Positions 44,916 through 56,845 of a stretch of 64,000 nt of DNA are shown here, piece by piece. The position numbers and the translations under genes were made by a program. Source of the stretch: Cornus controversa. Lineage: Eukaryota > Streptophyta > Magnoliopsida > Cornales > Cornaceae. Under the pieces are notes generated by a model that had not been told where the DNA came from, made no database searches, and saw only the letters and a list, made by a program, of their open reading frames with translations. Position 1 is the stretch's first letter. Each line of letters opens with the position of its first letter. The DNA is taken from NCBI GenBank assembly GCA_026545225.1, contig CM048845.1, positions 80,937,033 to 81,001,032 of the forward strand. Direction: 5' to 3'.

Positions 44916-45696
44916 GGGCAAAATACATCACACTGATATTTGTCTTAACTATACTCATATTTATAATTTGACAAAACTTACACTGACACTCTCTTGAAGT
45001 TTGACTTATGATTACACTTAATTCCAACACTATATGTATTGTCGGTTTTATCTCTCCATTGACTATCTCATTTTTCACGTTTAAAAGACTACATTGTCCC
45101 AACTTTCGTTCCATTACTTTCCTTTTAACTTTAACACTAGAAATATATTGTAAATTTTATTAAATATATTTTTAATATATGTTATATTACATATTTTTGT
45201 ATAAAATAAATTTAAAATTAAAATTATAAATTATACATACTTGTAATTATTTCAAGCATTATGAATATTAATATGATGATGACAAAGCTTCATACATATA
45301 TACATAATCATCATCACATTAAAATTCATAAAGCTTGAAAAAATTACAAGTTTGTATAATTTTTAATTTATATTTAAATTTATTTTTTTAGTAAAATACG
45401 TAATATAACATATATTACAAGTATATTTAATAAAATTTGCAACATATTTCTAGTGTTGTAAATATTTTTTTTGGGGGGGGGGGGGGTTAGGGTTAAAAGG
45501 AAAGTAATGAAAGAAAAGTTGGGACAATGTAGTTTTTTAAACGTACAATCAATGGAGGGTAAAACAGACAATACATATAGTGTTAGAATTAAGTGTAATC
45601 ATGCATCATCTCAAGAAGTGTGAGTGTAGGTTTTGCCAAATTATAAATATGAGTGTAATTAGAGCAAATCTCAGGAGGTGTAAGTCTATTTTGCCC
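44916..45696. mobile_element. Mutator-like MITE with long inverted repeats and 9-bp TSD
   Basis: The element starts GGGCAAAATACATCACAC and its right end, reverse complemented, reads GGGCAAAATAGACTTACACC. The arms match over about 350-390 bp, including 'acactcatatttataatttg.caaaac.tacac', 'gattacacttaattc.aacactatatgtattgtc' and 'actacattgtcccaacttt'. Both flanks carry TAAAATGAT (44907-44915 and 45697-45705), a perfect 9-bp TSD. The short middle part is AT-rich with a smaller inverted repeat around 45270-45330. There is no coding capacity. A 9-bp TSD with long arms is the hallmark of Mutator-like elements. A G-run at about 45474-45486 is in the right arm. Confidence 0.93.
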
Positions 45697-46882
45697 TAAA
45701 ATGATTAGAGCTACAATACATCCGGTATGTAAGTGTATTTTAACCTAAAATCATTAGGTTTAGTATACATCCGGGGTGTAAGATGCAGATTTATTTAGTA
45801 TATTTATACCGGATATATTATAAATGTAATCTTTTTGAAAAAAAGTATATAATATTTTGAAGTATTTTGACAAATACTTCTTTAATATAATAATAGAAAA
45901 TTGTACCATTTAAAAAAACATGATATGAAAAGAGTATCGAAATCTTCTACATGAACTCGTTATTAGTCATACTGAATGATAATGTAATTTAATGAACAGG
46001 GGTAGTTCATCATGAGAGTACCTTACAAACTCTATTTTAAATATTGGTCACATTTTAGTTTAGGTTAATTAGCGGTAATTCACTGTATCATTTATTTTTG
46101 GCACTTAACTTCTTACACTAAATTTTTCGTAATTTATTATTGTATATAATGGTTGCAACCTACTCTCAATTACCAAGGAGCCATTAAAAAAATGACAATT
46201 TGTTTGTATTTTTCAAAGAATAACGGTTTTACATCTATAAAGAGCAAAATGCTAAAAAATGAATAGTGTGAGGGGATTATTTATAAATAATGATGTACAT
46301 GCTTTTATTGTTGTTTTAGTGGTAATGGTTTTAGTGCTTGTTACTATCTTACGCATTTTTTTAGAAGTGGATGAGACACATTCTGGAATACAATACAGAT
46401 GGTTTCACAATAATATTTCTATTGCCATTGACAAAATATCACTAAGTATACGGGAGACTTCTAAATACATCACTTCACGAGTTTGTAAACTCAACCAAAA
46501 AAACAAAGTACTAATACATAATTGAATCATTTCAATAAAAATGTAATAAGAATGGTCACAAAACATAAAAATCTTGTGGTGGAGGATTCATTCATGAGAG
46601 TTTTCAGATTGTGATGGAGTTATTTTGAATTTCTATAGACCCATTTTTGACTGTTACATACATTAATATTTGAGGGTTACAAATAACCCCATACAATATC
46701 CATTTTTTTTAAGCAGTTTACCATGTAGGGGGCAAAACAATCATTATTTGAGAAATACAAACAAATCAGTTATTTTTTTAATGGGCCTGCGACAAGCCAA
46801 AATTAACTAGTACACAGAGGTTATTTTCAATTAACCATTTTAGTTTTTCCTTTCATACTATAATGTAATTCAAGTGGATTGG
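45697..46882. other. No gene recognised
   Basis: AT-rich. An 88-codon frame at 46259-46525 (plus) has one strongly hydrophobic segment near its start ('AFIVVLVVMVLVLVTILRIF') and so could be a small membrane protein, but there is no homologue I recognise and no other gene signal. Confidence 0.35.
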
Positions 46883-48450
46883 TGTTAGACCCTTAACATT
46901 CTATTCTACACAAAATCATGGCATGGCATGCCCATGGCTAGACCCTTGACAACATTTCGTAGGTGCAGAGGACTGTTAGCATGCCACATCGTGCTATAGT
47001 AACATCCTTGTAAATATAAAGGCTGAATGTTCATTTTGCATATACGAGGGGTATGGTTTATCGTCCGACACCCGAGTTCACTTGGCTAGGTGGTGACAAG
47101 CCTAGCACGAGACAAGCATTGTGAGCACGCCAAACATGTCTTTGACATGATAATGCACCACCCCAAAGGTGGTGGCACTTGACGGTTTGACAGAAGGAAC
47201 CCCATGGGCGGGTGGCAAAGTTTGGTGAGCCCCAAGCTATGCATGTGGCAGGCATGCCACATGCATATGAACCCATGGGTGCACAAACTTGCCCTTGGGC
47301 AAGGTGGTGGCTCAGATATATGCATGGTGTCTTTTGGCAGCGACTCATGCCCCTGTGGGTACAACACGGTGGGCATGAACATAAAATTGGTGGGCATGGC
47401 TCGAACCATGCACCAACAGATCAAGGCATGTCTAACTCATGATGAAGGTTGGTATTCATATGTGCCTTGGCTAGCTCTCATGGGCACAGCACGGTGGGTA
47501 CAGATTCGCTTATGGAGTAGGCTTGATGCACTAATAGATCAAGGTACTGGCAAACTCATTGACATGGTTTGGACTTGGTCAAAATGTGGACCATGGCATT
47601 AACCACATAGCAAGGGTTTGGCTTGACTTGGGATGAGCCTTAATCAGGTTGGCTAAAATCATATGTGACTAGCATAGCTTGGGCTAGACATGGTCAAAGG
47701 CATTGGTTGACACTTGGCGGATAAGTGGTACATTCTGGAGGCTGACAACACATGACTAGTGTGGGAAACTACTATGATACTTGACAAACAATGGAAGGCT
47801 CAACAAAATCAAGTGAGCTAAAATGTTGTCACCCACATTCCATATATATAGCTATATTATGGGAAGTGGATAAGACTAGCAACCAATTATGCAAGGTGAC
47901 AACCTTTTGGCTTGCTAACACACAAAAGTCTAGTGTATTCTGCACATGATGCTAAAGATGAGGGACAGTGACTTAGTGCTAGCAACCACCAAGGCAATAT
48001 GATATGTGTTGGTTGGTGCCAATATAACCCTAGGTGGATGGGGGTGTCATCCACTAACTTAGTGGGTTGAATAGGCAATTTTGTGAGTGCTTATAAATAG
48101 CCTTGATGGGCATTGTAGTGAGGGAGAAGAATTCTAGAGTGAAAGCATTGTTAAGAGCTATATACTTTGGGAGAGAAGACATCAATGTGACTTTGTACGT
48201 TTATTGAAGGCGTTTGCTATATTTTCTTGTATTGTTCTTGTGATAATAATATAAAGGTTGGGAGTCGTAAGACTTATATAAATTATGTGTGCTTTGTTCA
48301 TTTCTTTCCTACATAACTTTCTTGTGTGTGTGGGAGTGACTTGGTGTGTGTCCGAAAATCAAGCGCGTTGGCTGAGACTAAGGTAGAGGAAGACGAGGGT
48401 TGTCCTAGTGCCATCACAGCAGCGAAGATTTGATGTTCAAATTCACCCCA
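46883..48450 (+). repeat. 5' LTR of the P element
   Basis: TGTTAGACCC to about ATTCACCCCA, 1,568 bp. It is GC-richer than its surroundings with many 'catgcca'/'tggcatg' phrases, which create spurious long frames on both strands (for example 47204-47602). A TATA-like 'cttataaatag' is at 48091-48101. The exact 3' end is a reasoned choice. Confidence 0.8.
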
Positions 48451-48455
48451 GTGAT

Positions 48456-48487
48456 AGTTGGCATCAAAGCTAGTTGGTATCAAAGCC
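48456..48487 (+). promoter_or_regulatory. Two tandem primer-binding-site-like sequences
   Basis: GTTGGCATCAAAGC followed within 17 bp by GTTGGTATCAAAGCC. Each resembles the site for initiator tRNA-Met (TGGTATCAGAGC) with one or two changes. Confidence 0.65.
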
Positions 48488-48544
48488 AAGGTTGGCTTAA
48501 TTGTTGGTTCAAAGTGCCTTAATTCGAGATAGCTGGAGGTACTA

Positions 48545-49560
48545 CTACAAAAACAACACGAGATAATGTTTCTCGTTTGGGGGAGATTATTGGTGTTCCT
48601 CAATCTGATGATGTTGTTTCCTTGACGGTTCAAGCAGAATAGACTGTTGTGGAGCTGCAAACTCTATACACGGAGCTTGGTAGGTTTGTGTTTGAGACAA
48701 AGTCAAAGCTTGCTGAAATTACCAACGACATTCTGTCGATAACAAAACTCTTCAAGGCAAAATTGAAGGAGTTGGAGGATGAAGTGGCTTGGCTGAAGAG
48801 AGTCTAACAGGATCACATCCTTGTTGGTGAGAAGCCAGCCTCCAAAATCAAGATTCTGGAGCCAAAGCCATTTGGTGTAGAGTGAAGTGCCAAGGAACTT
48901 GAAATTTCCTGTGGGATGTCGAGCAGTATTTTTGGGCTGCTCACATTCTAGAAGATGGCTAGACCACAAATCAGATCTATGGAAGGAGTTGATAGAAACA
49001 TTTCTTCCAACTAACTCGAGTTGGGTTCCTCGAGATGGTTTGCGAAAACTCAAGCACACAGGTTCTGTGCATGAGTATGTGAAAGATTTCATGTCTTTGT
49101 TGCTAGATATCAAAGACATGACCGAGAGGGACAAACTATTTAATTTTGTGGCAAGTTTACAATCGTAGGCACAAATTGAGTTGCGGAGGCATAGTGTTCA
49201 TGACCTCCTTTCTACCATTATGGTGGCATATAGTCTTGTGGATTTGTGACTTAAGAAGCTTGACTTTATCGATGGTAAGTCAAAGAATAATGGAAAATTC
49301 TTTGACACACTAAGAAAAATGGTGCAGAGAAAGACAAGGAGAATCCTGAATCATCAAATCAATAGCAGAAATAGAAGTTTTTTGAGTTTGGATGCTTCAT
49401 TTGCAAGGGACCACACTGGGCAAGAGACTGTCCAAAGAAGGAAAAAACACTTAGTGCCTTGATTGCCCAAGAGTTTGAGGATAAAGACTCTGAGACAAAA
49501 ATTCCAGTTCGTGTAAACTCACTGGTCTTGGTGGAAGATACTTAGGTTGGAGGCTTGAAA
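48545..49560 (+). pseudogene. gag with zinc knuckle of the P element, broken
   Basis: 'SKLAEITNDILSITKLFKAK' and 'KLKELEDEVAWLKRV' form a coiled coil at 48700-48808. 'AKELENFLWDVEQYFWAAHI' (about 48890-48955) is the typical Gag start of plant Ty3 elements. After a deletion/frameshift comes 'WKELIETFLPTNSSWVPRDGL' and 'LKHTGSVHEYVKDFMSLLLDI' (48975-49115). The knuckle CFICKGPHWARDC is at 49394-49432. Several stops break it. No protease follows. Confidence 0.85.
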
Positions 49561-49580
49561 TCGAAAAAGTAACATGCGCC

Positions 49581-49757
49581 CAAGGTGGGTGCACCAGCTA
49601 CAAGGAAACCAGTGCACATAACCACAGTCTATTGTCATGGTGGTGGCAGTGGAGTTCCCTATGTTTTGCAAGGTGGGTGCACTAGCTACAGGGAAGACAG
49701 TGCACATTACCATAGTCCATTTTCATAGTGGTGGCAATGGAGTTCCTTATGTTTTGT
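49581..49757 (+). repeat. Tandem duplication of 88 bp inside the P element
   Basis: 'caaggtgggtgcac.agctaca.ggaa.ac.agtgcac' to 'ggagttcc.tatgttttg' occurs at 49581 and again from 49669. The copies differ at about ten places. Confidence 0.85.
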
Positions 49758-50189
49758 GGGGTTATTATTCGAGACACAATCCAAGGTATGTCGAGGAGTC
49801 CTTGCGGTAACGAGGACATTGTTTTGAGGCGACATGGATGGGGCATTTTGACAGATTGCAAATACAGTGGTGCTATTTTTATAGCCAAACAATTGAGTTG
49901 ATTGGCAACAGTGTTGTTAAAATTTAATCATGAGCAGTATAGGTTCGTGGTCTACAACATTCGGGTTGGTTGGCGCCAACATTCTGGAGTTGCAGGCAGC
50001 GATATGATTTGCAACAGTTTATGATGCTCTGACAAGAACGGTATATTCTTTTAGTGGGGGTGGATTGTTAGACCCTTAACATTCTATCTCGCACAAGGCC
50101 ATGCCATGGCATACCCATGGCTAGACCTTTGATAACATTTCATAGGCGCAAAGGGCTGTCAGCATGCCATATCGTGCTACAGTGGTATC

Positions 50190-51558
50190 TGATCGGCGTT
50201 AAATATTACACATTCTAGCCTCTTAATTTACATATTTTATTCTCTTAGTAATAGTTTATTTGTGATTTTACTCTGTTTTTGTATTTTTTGTCTTTTTCAG
50301 GGCCTTAATGATTATTTAAGATAAAACCATGATTTTGGGCTTTTAAATATGATATCCAAGAAGGTTATATGAAGCCTACATCTAATGGGTCCATTTAACT
50401 CCATATTTCAACTCAAATCAGCCCAAGGAAGAGGTTCAAGAGAATTATAACTGCTTAAGAAGATTACGGGCCTGAAGCCCAATTCTGCACTTAATCCAGT
50501 TTTAATCCCCTTTTGGAAAGTGGACTGAAAGTCTTATTTTAGAGCATCAATTTGACTTAATTCTCACATTGGTTAAACGAAATTCGATTCTGAACACTTT
50601 TGTATTTCACGTAAATTTCATGAATCGGACTTCTACTAGATCAAAACTTGGGCCGAATATCAGCAAAAAAATCCACCTGTTTAGGAATGCGGGAAAACCC
50701 TAATATTCTCCTAATTCGATTAGGACTTTATCTCCTAATTAGATTAGGACTTTGTGTATTCTCTTGGGGTATAAAGTGGTGAATTGGAGGCTATTTTTTG
50801 GGAAGAAAAGAAGTGGAGGCCAGAGCAAAGAAGACAGAGACAATCCGGGTTTTATTTATTCATTATGTCTTTTATTATTTTATTATTTTCTTCTTCTACC
50901 ATGTGTAACTAAACTCCTCAACTAGGGTTGAGGAGGAAACCTCCATTAATGAAGTGAAGTTATTTTGTTCATTAATTGATTCCCATGTGTATGATTTAAA
51001 TTCTTATGATTTTCTTTATAGTTCTTTCACCATCTATATGATGCACATGTAGTAGTTAGAGAGTATTATAATTAATCTAAGCTTGGGTTTGTATTTCTTA
51101 AAAGTGATAATCTTTGATCTTATATTTTTCATTAAATTGGATCCATAAGATGCTTAAAATTTTACATTAGTAAAGCGAAGGAAAATCTACCTTTTTAATA
51201 TAGTTTTCATAGTACTTTATTGTTAAATCTTGAGTAAGCAATAGATTGATTTCTTGATTGCTACTCTAAATTTGAGAATTAATAAATGAATATTAGAAGT
51301 TTCATGAATTTAATGGTGGTGGAATTCGAAACCTTAGTTATTTTCTCTATTTGATTTCAATTGTGTTATTTTATTTGCATGTTAGTTTAATCTCTCTCAA
51401 ATGAACCAACTTTTGTTTAAACTAGATTAGTTTTAAATTAATTTGAATTTGTATTAGTTTTTATTCTCAAAGCATTCTATTGGGTTCGACCTCGTTCTTG
51501 CCGATCTATACTTCAATAGAATCATACACTTGCGAGTTACACTTTTAAAATAACATCA
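50190..51558 (+). mobile_element. Athila-like LTR (A-LTR 1), in the P 3' LTR
   Basis: Starts TGATCGGCGTTAAATATTA and ends AATAACATCA. Left flank GTATC (50185-50189), right flank ATATC (51559-51563). It is 1,369 bp and nearly identical to 56846-58236. What follows is not a primer-binding site but the continuation of the P LTR ('cttgtaaatatgaaggttg'), so here it behaves as a solo LTR. Confidence 0.88.
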
Positions 51559-51779
51559 ATATCCTTGTAAATATGAAGGTTGAATGTTCGTTTTGTATAT
51601 ACGAGGGGGTATGGTTCACCCTTCGGCACTCGAGTCCACTCACTAGGCAAGCATTGTGAGCATGCGAAACATGTCTTTGGTATGGTGATGCACCACTCCA
51701 AAAGTGGTGCGACTTGATGGTTCGACAGGAAGAACCCCTTAGGCGGGCATCACATTTTGGTGCGCCCTAATTTAGCATT
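51559..51779 (+). repeat. Continuation of the P 3' LTR after A-LTR 1
   Basis: Matches 47007-47230 of the 5' LTR and 58237-58470 on the far side of A-LTR 2 ('tatacgaggg', 'cggcactcgagtccac', 'aaacatgtctttgg'). It lacks a stretch of about 20 bp. At 51779 it breaks off after 'ttttggtgcgcccta' and goes directly into the A interior. Confidence 0.85.
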
Positions 51780-52504
51780 CTTGCATAAAATTTTAGTAAG
51801 GGAACGAACCCCCAACAAGATAAGGATTAGATTTCATCACCAATTCCTTGCCCCCCTAGGTTAAAAATATCATTGCATTTGTCTATTCCAAGCCAAATTT
51901 AGTTTAAATTTAAAATCAAGTAGAAATTGGCCATAGGAATTCACATAGCTTATAGGACCCTCTTGGACAGAGTTAATTTTTGGTAACTCTAGTGAGCACC
52001 TTCCAACTTCACAATGTCTAGGAAAGTTCTGAAGAGATTGGGTTTTAAGTGGGACCGTTTGTGACCCCTCCAATCTATCTTAGAAACTTTCCTGGTTGTA
52101 TTGTTGGTGGGCTTAACTAGTAATCCTCTAGTTCCTCTGAAAGGGAGTAGAAGTTGTCTAACTAGGTAAGAATTATTTTGGAACTAGTCCAGGAAAAAAA
52201 AATAATAAAAAACTAAAATAGAAATCACTACCCTGGAATTAAATTTCAAAAAAAAAAAAATTGTTTGTTTTTTTTTTGTTGGTATTTTGTGAGTCATTTT
52301 AGGATTTTATTTTTTTTCTTTTTTCTTTTGCATTGGGTCATCTTAGATTACATTGGTCTTAACGATCCATTTCATTGAGTCTGTTTAGTGTATGTTAGGT
52401 CGTCGATCTCTGAATCCAGAGTTACTTCCATTAGATCTTGAGATTGAGAGAACCTTTTGAAAGGGTGTGAAAAATTCTAGTGTTAGAGATCCTTCTTTGC
52501 CCAA

Positions 52505-53755
52505 GATGGCAGATCCTGTTGAAACTAAATCCATTAAGGACTATTACACTCCCGTGTAGATTACAAACCTGTCTTGCATTGTGTTACCTGCTATCCAACA
52601 GGGACATTTTGAGATAGGGGCGGCGGTAATTAATTTACTGCCCATTTTTAGAGGTCTTAGCTCTGATGACCCATACCTCCATGTCAAGGAATTTCTAGAT
52701 ATTTGCCCCACACTACAATTTCAATATATTTCTGATGAGTCAATTAAATTGCGATTATTTTCATTCTCTTTGAAAGAGAAAGTAAAATTTTGGTTATACT
52801 CACTGGAACCCGCGTCTGTCAATTCATGGAATGGGTTATGCACTAAATTTCTTACCAAGTTCTTTCCCATGCACAAAACTAATGCCCTTCGTCGAAATAT
52901 CATGCAATTTACTCAAAAAGAGGGTGAGGAGTTTTACATGTGTTGGGAAAAATTTAATGATCTTCTCCTTAAGTGTCCCCATCATGGTTTTGTCAAGTGG
53001 CAATTAGTTCAATTCTTTTACGAGGGGTTGTCACCCCATAATCGTCAACTAATTGAGTCACGAGGTGGGGTAGAATTTATGCATTGTCAGAAAACTCTCA
53101 ACAATGGGAGTACTCAGGGAGGGTTGAAAGGAGTGGTCTATCAATGATCTCAGAACCCAAAAAGGGAGGAATCTACGAGGTCCAAGAGGAGACCGATTTG
53201 AGTGCAAGGATAACTAGTCTAACTAGGAAAGTGGAGGCTATAGAGATGAGTAAAGGGAGTAATTGTTCTATTCATACAGTTAGTGAGGTGTGTCAATTAT
53301 GTGAGAGTTTTTCTCATACGGCTAAAACTTGTCCATCTATTGCATCTTTTCATGAGTGTATAGCCGAACAAGCCAATGCACTCAATTTCTATAAGAAATC
53401 ATTTGACAGCCCATATTCTGACACATACAATCCTAATTGGAGGAACCACCCTAATTTTTCTTAGAGGCAAAACCAACCTCGGAACAACCAAGGGGTGCAA
53501 CCTATGTAACCCCAAGGGCAACCATAATTTTCATATCTTTCTATGTCCCAAAATGCCCCTCCATATGTTCCCCCACTTCAACAAAGACCAACTTTAGAGG
53601 ATACTCTCCAACAGTTCATGCAACAGACCAGTCAGTCAATTTCTAAGTTAGAAATGCAAATAGGTCAATTAGCCACTGTTGTAGGAGATAGGGAGAAGGG
53701 AAAGTTTCCCAGTCAACCTGTGCTTAACCCAAAGAACCTAGTTTCATATTAGTGA
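52505..53755 (+). pseudogene. gag of the Athila-like element A1
   Basis: ATG at 52506 opens MADPVETKSIKDYYTPV, then a stop; the frame 52581-53147 gives the Athila-type Gag core: 'GHFEIGAAVINLLPIFRGL', 'DPYLHVKEFLDICPTLQF', 'IKLRLFSFSLKEKVKFWLYSL', 'NGLCTKFLTKFFPMHKTNALRR', 'CPHHGFVKWQLVQFFYEGL'. A frameshift near 53090 leads to 53084-53464 with the knuckle CQLCESFSHTAKTC and 'DTYNPNWRNHPNFS', and then another to 53543-53752 ('LEMQIGQLATVVGDREKGKFPSQP'). The order is that of Athila Gag. Three or more breaks. Confidence 0.88.
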
Positions 53756-54028
53756 CCCGTCCACTTCTGGTTCACATGAGCAGGTTCACTCTATCACAAC
53801 CCTAAGGTTAGGCAGACAAGTTCATAATGGAGTTCAAATGCTTATGCATAATGAAAAAATTGAAAAGAATCATGTTCGTGATTTACATCTGAAGTTGAGT
53901 CAAAAATTCAAGTCCCTAGTCTTAACCCACCATCTCCAATAAGTCCACCAGTTAGGAACTTTATTCCTACTGCACCATATCCTCAAAGACTTCAAAAGCC
54001 TAAGAAGGGGAATCACTATAATGAGATT

Positions 54029-54865
54029 ATGGAAGTGTTTAAACAAATCAAAATTAATATTCTATTTCTCGATGCAATTCAACAAGTCCCCTCTTATGCA
54101 AAATTCTTGAAAGATTTGTGTACGGTCAAACGTGGTTTGAATGTGCACAAGAAAGCCTTCCTCACTGAACAAGTTAGCTCAATCATCCAACATTGCACCC
54201 CACCTAAATTTAAGGATCCTGGATGTCCTACGATTTCATGTACCATAGGTGATCAAAAAATTGAGCAAGCTTTGCTTGACTTGGGTGCGAGTGTCAACTT
54301 GTTACTTTACTCTGTTTACAAGTAACTAGGTCTTGGTGAGTTGAAACCCACGAAGGTGGTACTTCAATTAACAGACCGCTCAGTTAAGGTACCTCATGGT
54401 GTTATTGAGGATGTGCTTATTCAGGTTGATAAATTCTTCTTCCCTGTAGACTTTATTGTCTTAGACACTCAACCTGTAGCTAATCCTACTAGCCAGATTC
54501 CTATCATCTTAGGTCGTCCATTCCTAGCCACTTCAAATGCTTTAATCAACTGTAGGAATGGTGTTATGAAACTCTCTTTTGGAAATATGTCGGTTGAGCT
54601 CAATGTTTTTAACGTAAACCGACAACCACCAAACTTTGAGGATATTTGTGAGGTAAATTTAATAGAGAGTCTAGATCAGGATACTTTTATTCATGATAGT
54701 TATAAGGACCCTTTCGAGGACCCTTTCGAGACACACCTAATTAATTTTGGCTGTGAGTTTGATATTGATAGTGCTTGTAAAGATGTGAATGTTTCATTGA
54801 ATTCAGTCCATTTTATAGACATTGAAAAGTGGAAAGCCAAGATGGAAAGCCTAGGTATCGGTTGA
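54029..54865 (+). pseudogene. Protease region of the Athila-like element A1
   Basis: 'LEVFKQIKINILFLDAIQQVPSYAKFLKDL' leads into 'EQALLDLGASVNLL' (54260-54303), the aspartic protease motif D-L-G-A-S of this lineage. A stop at 54323 interrupts; the same protein continues to 54865 with 'DFIVLDTQPV', 'IPIILGRPFLATSNALINC' and 'LSFGNMSVELNVFNV'. The frame then ends with 'WKAKMESLGIG' and stop. In full Athila elements the reverse transcriptase would follow; here it does not. Confidence 0.88.
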
Positions 54866-55984
54866 GTTATAGTCCATTTTATTATTGTACATTATTAGTT
54901 TTAGGATTTCTAGGACTTACGTCTTTTTATTTTTAGTTGGTGTCAATATTTTTTTTCTTTTAGTTTGTGTATTTAATTAAAAAAAAATTTAAAAAAAAAA
55001 AAGAAAATTCATAATGGTTCGGTATAACCACTCATTCTCTGACTATGTATGTAGTACCAATTCTATAATTTGTGATATGATTGATAAAGTTGATGATTTT
55101 CGTTTATTAAAGTCTGATTTCGATACCCAATACTGTCGAGATTGCTTCAACCCAGTATGACTTTAATAAAGAAAGACAACCTTTTTATACTCTATACATT
55201 AGGGTGTCTGGATAATTAATATCTTATCACATATACACCTTGAAAAATTGGGATCCACCAGTTCAGAGAATGAGGAGAAGAGTAGTACCCGTAGTTTTCA
55301 CCTAAAGACTAGGTTTTAAAAAAAAATTACTTTATGTTTCATATTTATTTTCACCTATGTTATTTCACTTGGTCGTTGGAGTATAATGGTTGTTTTGACA
55401 TGATGTAGCATCCAAGTTTGGGGGAATGGCCTCATTACCTTCATGCTACTGGTTTGCATTATTTTCTTGCCACTACTCCCGTTTTTTGGTAATATCTTTC
55501 TAACCCTTCTCTATGCTTCGCTTGGATGTACATTGAGGACAATGTACAGTTTAAGCTTGGGGGTGAGGCGATGCCTTTTTATGTGCTTTATTGCAATGGG
55601 GGGAGATTTTTATGAAAATTTTCTTATTTTTATGACTTTTTAGTTACATTATTTTCATAGTTTATTTTTCATTTTCTTTTGTTTTATTTTTAGATAGGAT
55701 GTTTTTACATTATTCAAGGGATTAGTACTTTATGTAGGTGCTTAACTTGCAATTTTTTGGTATGTTTTAAATTTTTAGAAACTGTGGCTTGAATTAGTGG
55801 TTTTAATCATTGTTTGCATTGACATGCCTTGGGGTGATTGGTTTTAGTTTCCTCACATGCACTGGCACACTAGCATAATCTTATGGGGTATAAACTTTGG
55901 CTTTGAGTTATTAGGTTACATATAATTGATATTAATTGGTATCCCTTGAGAATGAGTACTGATGATGTGTTTTACATGACTTCG

Positions 55985-55987
<3 letters not shown>

Positions 55988-56061
<74 letters not shown>
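55988..56061 (+). repeat. (TA)n(TG)n microsatellite
   Basis: About 34 bp of TA followed by about 40 bp of TG in the 3' noncoding part of element A1. Confidence 0.95.
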
Positions 56062-56063
<2 letters not shown>

Positions 56064-56845
56064 TGAATAGAAAATCAATTTGATCCTTTTCATGAGTAAT
56101 CAGGCCTCTATGCCTCAGGAAGCACGGAGTGTTCGCGTCAAAAGTGAAAGGGTGAGAAAAGATGAGCATTGGTTGTCTTGATTTGTAGCCTGACTAATTC
56201 AAGTAATTAGGTTATTCGAGGTGTCTTAACGCCTAGTGCCCTAAAGCCATCTGGTTTGGGAGTCACTGACTGAAAGCTTGCTACATGGGTCTTTCAAAAA
56301 GCTTAATAGATCAAGACATTGCACAACCAATAAAACAACAAAATAAAAAAAGGTCATGTATTCATGTTTGAAAGTATGATTTCAATAAGGGGAGCTAGTG
56401 AGTTGAAGGGGTATGTGACTTAATATATTCAGAGCTAGGTTATGCTACATGAGATGATTGCTAGTTCACTTTTCACGAGGGAGCTAGAATTGGTTACTTT
56501 GAGATATGTTGATGTAAATTATGTGTTGGGACCATTGCTTTGAATTATGGAATTAGAAAGTTTGAAATTATTCTTGAATGTAAGTTTATAACTATATATT
56601 GTAATTTTCTTCTTGATTAATGTTTAAACAGAAATTTTGAATGTTTGTGGGAACATTTCTGTAAATCCTCATAAGACTATAACTCATCCACTAGGGCAAA
56701 CCTAGGGGTTCAAAGGCTTGTTGCACATGTTAAATGCAATCGTTTCTCCCACGAAAGAAGAGTTGGGTAGTTTAGTTAGTTTCCTTTATTTTAGTTTTAT
56801 TTTGTTCTATTGCTAAAGAAGTAGTAATATGTAAGTTTGGGGGTG

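Larger units (their letters stand above)
46883..50189 (+). mobile_element. P element: Ty3-type LTR retrotransposon with gag only
   Basis: The 5' LTR (46883 to about 48450) and the start of a 3' LTR (50066) share TGTTAGACCCTTAACATTCTAT and the following 120 bp. A primer-binding site and a purine tract (tagtgggggtgga, 50053-50064) are in place. Only a gag and zinc knuckle lie between; protease and polymerase are missing. The 3' LTR is interrupted at 50189 by an Athila-like LTR and resumes at 51559 and, separately, at 58237. Relative LTR copies occur at 26690-27800. Confidence 0.85.
51780..56845 (+). mobile_element. Interior of Athila-like element A1: gag-protease, no pol
   Basis: The leader (51780-52500), gag (52505 to about 53760), protease-like frame (54029-54865) and a 2-kb noncoding 3' part (54866-56845) precede A-LTR 2. 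The end has a polypurine tract 'aagtttgggggtg' (56833-56845). No reverse transcriptase, RNase H or integrase motif was found between protease and LTR. The 3' part has two more purine motifs (55414-55428 and 55549-55566) and a (TA)n(TG)n array (55988-56061). The primer-binding site is missing because the 5' end of the interior joins a P-LTR piece. Confidence 0.85.

Noticed and set aside
46259..46525. Small membrane protein gene
   Set aside because: One hydrophobic segment in an AT-rich region is expected by chance; no promoter, homologue or conserved neighbour seen.
47058..47602. Several long overlapping frames (96-132 codons) on both strands
   Set aside because: They lie in the GC-richer P LTR; the same frames recur, damaged, in the other LTR copies at 58440-58808 and 27027-27408. 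LTR shadows, not genes.
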